From assembly GCF_026015625.1 (NCBI RefSeq), contig NZ_JAPDVG010000001.1:1178001-1242000 (forward strand): DNA of 64,000 bases, read 5' to 3'. The position numbers and the translations under genes were made by a program. Below the pieces are notes generated by a model. That model was not told where the DNA came from and did no database searches. It saw only the letters and a list, made by a program, of their open reading frames with translations. Of this stretch, positions 62,331-64,000 are shown piece by piece. Each line of letters begins with the position of its first letter. Within the stretch, counting starts at the first letter, position 1. Source of the stretch: Segatella copri (lineage in GTDB: Bacteria > Bacteroidota > Bacteroidia > Bacteroidales > Bacteroidaceae).

Positions 62331-63191
62331 ATGGAGAATAAAATAACGACAATGGAGCGGGGAATGCAGCGACGCACCGAACTGCTCCTGGGAAAGGATA
62401 ATCTTGAGAAAATTCAGAAGGCAAGAGTGCTCATCTTCGGTATCGGAGGAGTAGGATCATGGTGCGCTGAAGGACTCCTGAGAAGCGGCGTGAGAAACAT
62501 CACAATCGTAGACAGCGACAGGGTATGCGTAACCAACTGCAACCGCCAGCTGATGGCTACAAGCCGAACCTTAGGCGAAGTGAAGGTAGAGGCGCTGCGC
62601 AACCGACTGCTCGAAATCAACCCCGATGCCAACATCACAGCCTATCAGAAAATATATCAGGCAGATACTGCCGATGAATTCCACATGGAGCAATACGACT
62701 TCATCATCGATGCCATCGACTCGCTCAAGGATAAGGCTGACCTCATTCTGCGTGCCACTGCCCTGCCTAAGGAAATCACCTTTATATCTTCTATGGGAGC
62801 TGCCCTGCGCACCGACCCATTCAAGGTAAGAAAATCTGAATTCTGGAAGGTGGATGGAGACCCGCTGGCAAGAGCACTACGAAAGAAATTCAAGAAGAAC
62901 AAAACCTTCCCACTACGAAAATTCCAGTGCGTATACAGTGAAGAAAAACCGATGCAGAACCAGGGGGTGAACAAAGCCTGCGGCACAGGCGGATGCCTAT
63001 GCCCGAAAGCCAAACTCATTAGCGGAGAGAGGGGTACCGATACTGCCGTATATGATGCTCCGGGCGACCAGCAACTGGTAGAACACGAATGGTGCTCTAC
63101 TAAGGCACAGATCAACGGTTCGCTCTGCCACATCACCGCAACCTTCGGAATGGCTATCGCAGGAATGGTCATCAACCACATCATTGAATAA
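62331..63191 (+). CDS. tcdA: tRNA threonylcarbamoyladenosine dehydratase
   Basis: TcdA (CsdL, YgdL) converts threonylcarbamoyladenosine at tRNA position 37 to its cyclic form. The 286-residue E1/ThiF-like protein has the ATP-binding VLIFGIGGVGSWCAEGLLRSG, DSDRVCVTNCNRQ and the later IIDAIDSL. A Cys-rich section (ACGTGGCLCPKA) may be structural or redox related. The start at 62331 follows from the promoter; 62352 is an alternative ATG. It is monocistronic. Confidence 0.92.
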   Translation: MENKITTMERGMQRRTELLLGKDNLEKIQKARVLIFGIGGVGSWCAEGLLRSGVRNITIVDSDRVCVTNCNRQLMATSRTLGEVKVEALRNRLLEINPDANITAYQKIYQADTADEFHMEQYDFIIDAIDSLKDKADLILRATALPKEITFISSMGAALRTDPFKVRKSEFWKVDGDPLARALRKKFKKNKTFPLRKFQCVYSEEKPMQNQGVNKACGTGGCLCPKAKLISGERGTDTAVYDAPGDQQLVEHEWCSTKAQINGSLCHITATFGMAIAGMVINHIIE

Positions 63192-63239
63192 CTGTTTTCT
63201 TTACAACAGTCACTTGAAAAGAAACTTACAAAACATACG

Positions 63240-63276
63240 CAAAAGGCGAGGCGCTTTCACAAGCTCCCCGCCTTTA
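63240..63276 (+). terminator. Terminator after tcdA
   Basis: AAAAGGCGaGG.GCTT pairs with AAGC.CC.CGCCTTT and a T/A-rich stretch follows. Confidence 0.85.
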
Positions 63277-63426
63277 TTAATTATTCAAGTTTCGCAAAGT
63301 TCAGAAGTTTCTCGGGAGTAGTCTTATATCGGCATTCGCCTCTATTCGTCTCTTCATATCTTCAAAGAATAAAGGTTAAATCCGATAAATCTTGTTAAAC
63401 AAATTCTATCTTACCTCTTATGTTTA

Positions 63427-63434
63427 TACCTTTG
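63427..63434 (+). promoter_or_regulatory. -7 box of kup
   Basis: TACCTTTG matches TAnnTTTG, about 75 bases upstream of the start. A -33 TTTG is not found at the right distance. Confidence 0.5.
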
Positions 63435-63510
63435 CACGCAAATTTATAATCACAAAGGACATTTTCATGTTCTAAAAAGGATAATATTTAATTTAAATAA
63501 GAGAAGAAAA

Positions 63511-64000
63511 ATGAAAGAAAAAGCAGAAAGTTCAGTAGCCTGCAATCATCACAGAGTAGGCTTCCTGGGATTGCTCGTTACATTAGGCATTGTATTCGGA
63601 GACATCGGAACATCACCTCTCTATGTGATGAAGGCCATCCTGCATACGGGCGAAAGCATCAGCGAGAGCACCATCCTGGGCGCACTGTCATGCATCATCT
63701 GGACACTCACCCTCCAGACCACCATCAAATATGTATGCGTGGCGCTGCGTGCCGACAACAATGGCGAGGGAGGCATCCTCGCCCTCTATGCCTTGCTGCG
63801 CCGACTCAAGAGCAAGTGGATTTACCTACTGGCCATCATTGGCGCAAGCACCCTGCTGGCAGACGGAATCATCACCCCTGCCATCACCGTGACCACAGCC
63901 ATCGAAGGACTCGAAAGCATCAGTCCCAACCTGCCAGTTATCCCCATCACCCTGGGCATCATCACCATCATCTTCTTCGTGCAGCGGTTTGGCACAGAGA
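63511..64000 (+). CDS. kup: KUP potassium uptake protein, 5' part only
   Basis: The reading frame runs off the window end after 163 residues. It begins [15 protein letters not shown] and has the family signature [12 protein letters not shown], then [14 protein letters not shown] and [19 protein letters not shown]. These mark a KUP/Trk-type K+:H+ symporter of the inner membrane. Complete family members are about 620-700 residues. Confidence 0.95.
   Translation, partial: MKEKAESSVACNHHRVGFLGLLVTLGIVFGDIGTSPLYVMKAILHTGESISESTILGALSCIIWTLTLQTTIKYVCVALRADNNGEGGILALYALLRRLKSKWIYLLAIIGASTLLADGIITPAITVTTAIEGLESISPNLPVIPITLGIITIIFFVQRFGTE

Larger units (their letters stand above)
63192..63510. other. 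Non-coding region between tcdA and kup
   Basis: Contains a terminator (63240-63276), a possible -7 box (63427-63434) and a leader of about 75 bases; otherwise nothing recognisable. Confidence 0.6.

Overview
The window looks like chromosome from a Bacteroidales bacterium, most likely Prevotellaceae (Prevotella/Segatella). Several independent signs agree. Many genes have the Bacteroidetes promoter, a -33 TTTG and a -7 TAnnTTTG box separated by 19-20 bases. The gene content also fits: a Na+-pumping NADH:quinone reductase operon, a 666-residue class III fructose bisphosphatase, BamD with an Rpb6-like omega subunit and a DUF4293 protein, an eukaryote-type glycogen branching enzyme, a methionine synthase without its activation domain, a lysine-type phosphoglycerate dehydrogenase, a GGGtGRT protein and a 'smalltalk' microprotein. 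No rRNA, tRNA, CRISPR array or recognisable transposase was seen.

Layout. 0.1-4.6 kb (minus): HAD phosphatase, metH, smpB, DMP19-family protein. 4.8-6.5 kb (plus): an IscU/NifU-like protein with a GGGtGRT protein, both with codon use typical of highly expressed genes. 6.7-10.7 kb (minus): Wzx-type flippase, rpsP, and a DUF4293/omega/bamD cluster. 10.9-12.9 kb: uvrB. 13.0-17.1 kb (minus): serC, serA, a DUF1015 protein and a YigZ protein. 17.4-25.1 kb (minus): DEAD-box helicase, a glgB cluster with two unknown envelope proteins, YhcH family protein, MORN-repeat protein. 25.3-30.5 kb: a LytTR regulator lacking the phospho-acceptor Asp, a starch-binding/HAD fusion, mltG, and an ACT/PFL pair. 30.8-40 kb (minus): FGGY kinase, two small wHTH-like or unknown proteins, aspS, an ECF sigma cluster with an L,D-transpeptidase, a protein made only of a secretion-tail-like domain, galE. 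40.1-54.6 kb: fbp (plus), a lipoprotein and Wzi-like porin, nqrABCDEF (minus), and a large TamB-like protein (plus) with no ATG start. 54.7-62.2 kb: an accessory island. 62.3-64 kb: tcdA and the start of kup, running off the end.

The island is the most interesting part. It carries a VirE-N-like/DUF3987 P-loop protein, an OB-fold ssDNA-binding-like protein, an HU-type DNA-binding protein with a Gly-rich tail, a 31-residue smalltalk microprotein, a DUF5675 protein with a His/Cys pair resembling L,D-transpeptidases, and four unknown proteins. Its 780-base intergenic hub holds inverted copies of a triple TGTCAG repeat around a perfect A/T palindrome, a purine/pyrimidine tract able to form G-quadruplexes, and divergent promoters. 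A third, exact 24-base copy of the repeat lies in the 3' end of the DUF3987 gene. This resembles a compact replication or maintenance module. No integrase is visible, so mobility is inference.

Housekeeping links: SerC and SerA start serine synthesis, GlgB and the CBM20-like fusion point to glycogen or starch metabolism, Fbp to gluconeogenesis, Nqr to sodium-based respiration, and BamD, TamB, Wzi, MltG and the L,D-transpeptidase to envelope building.
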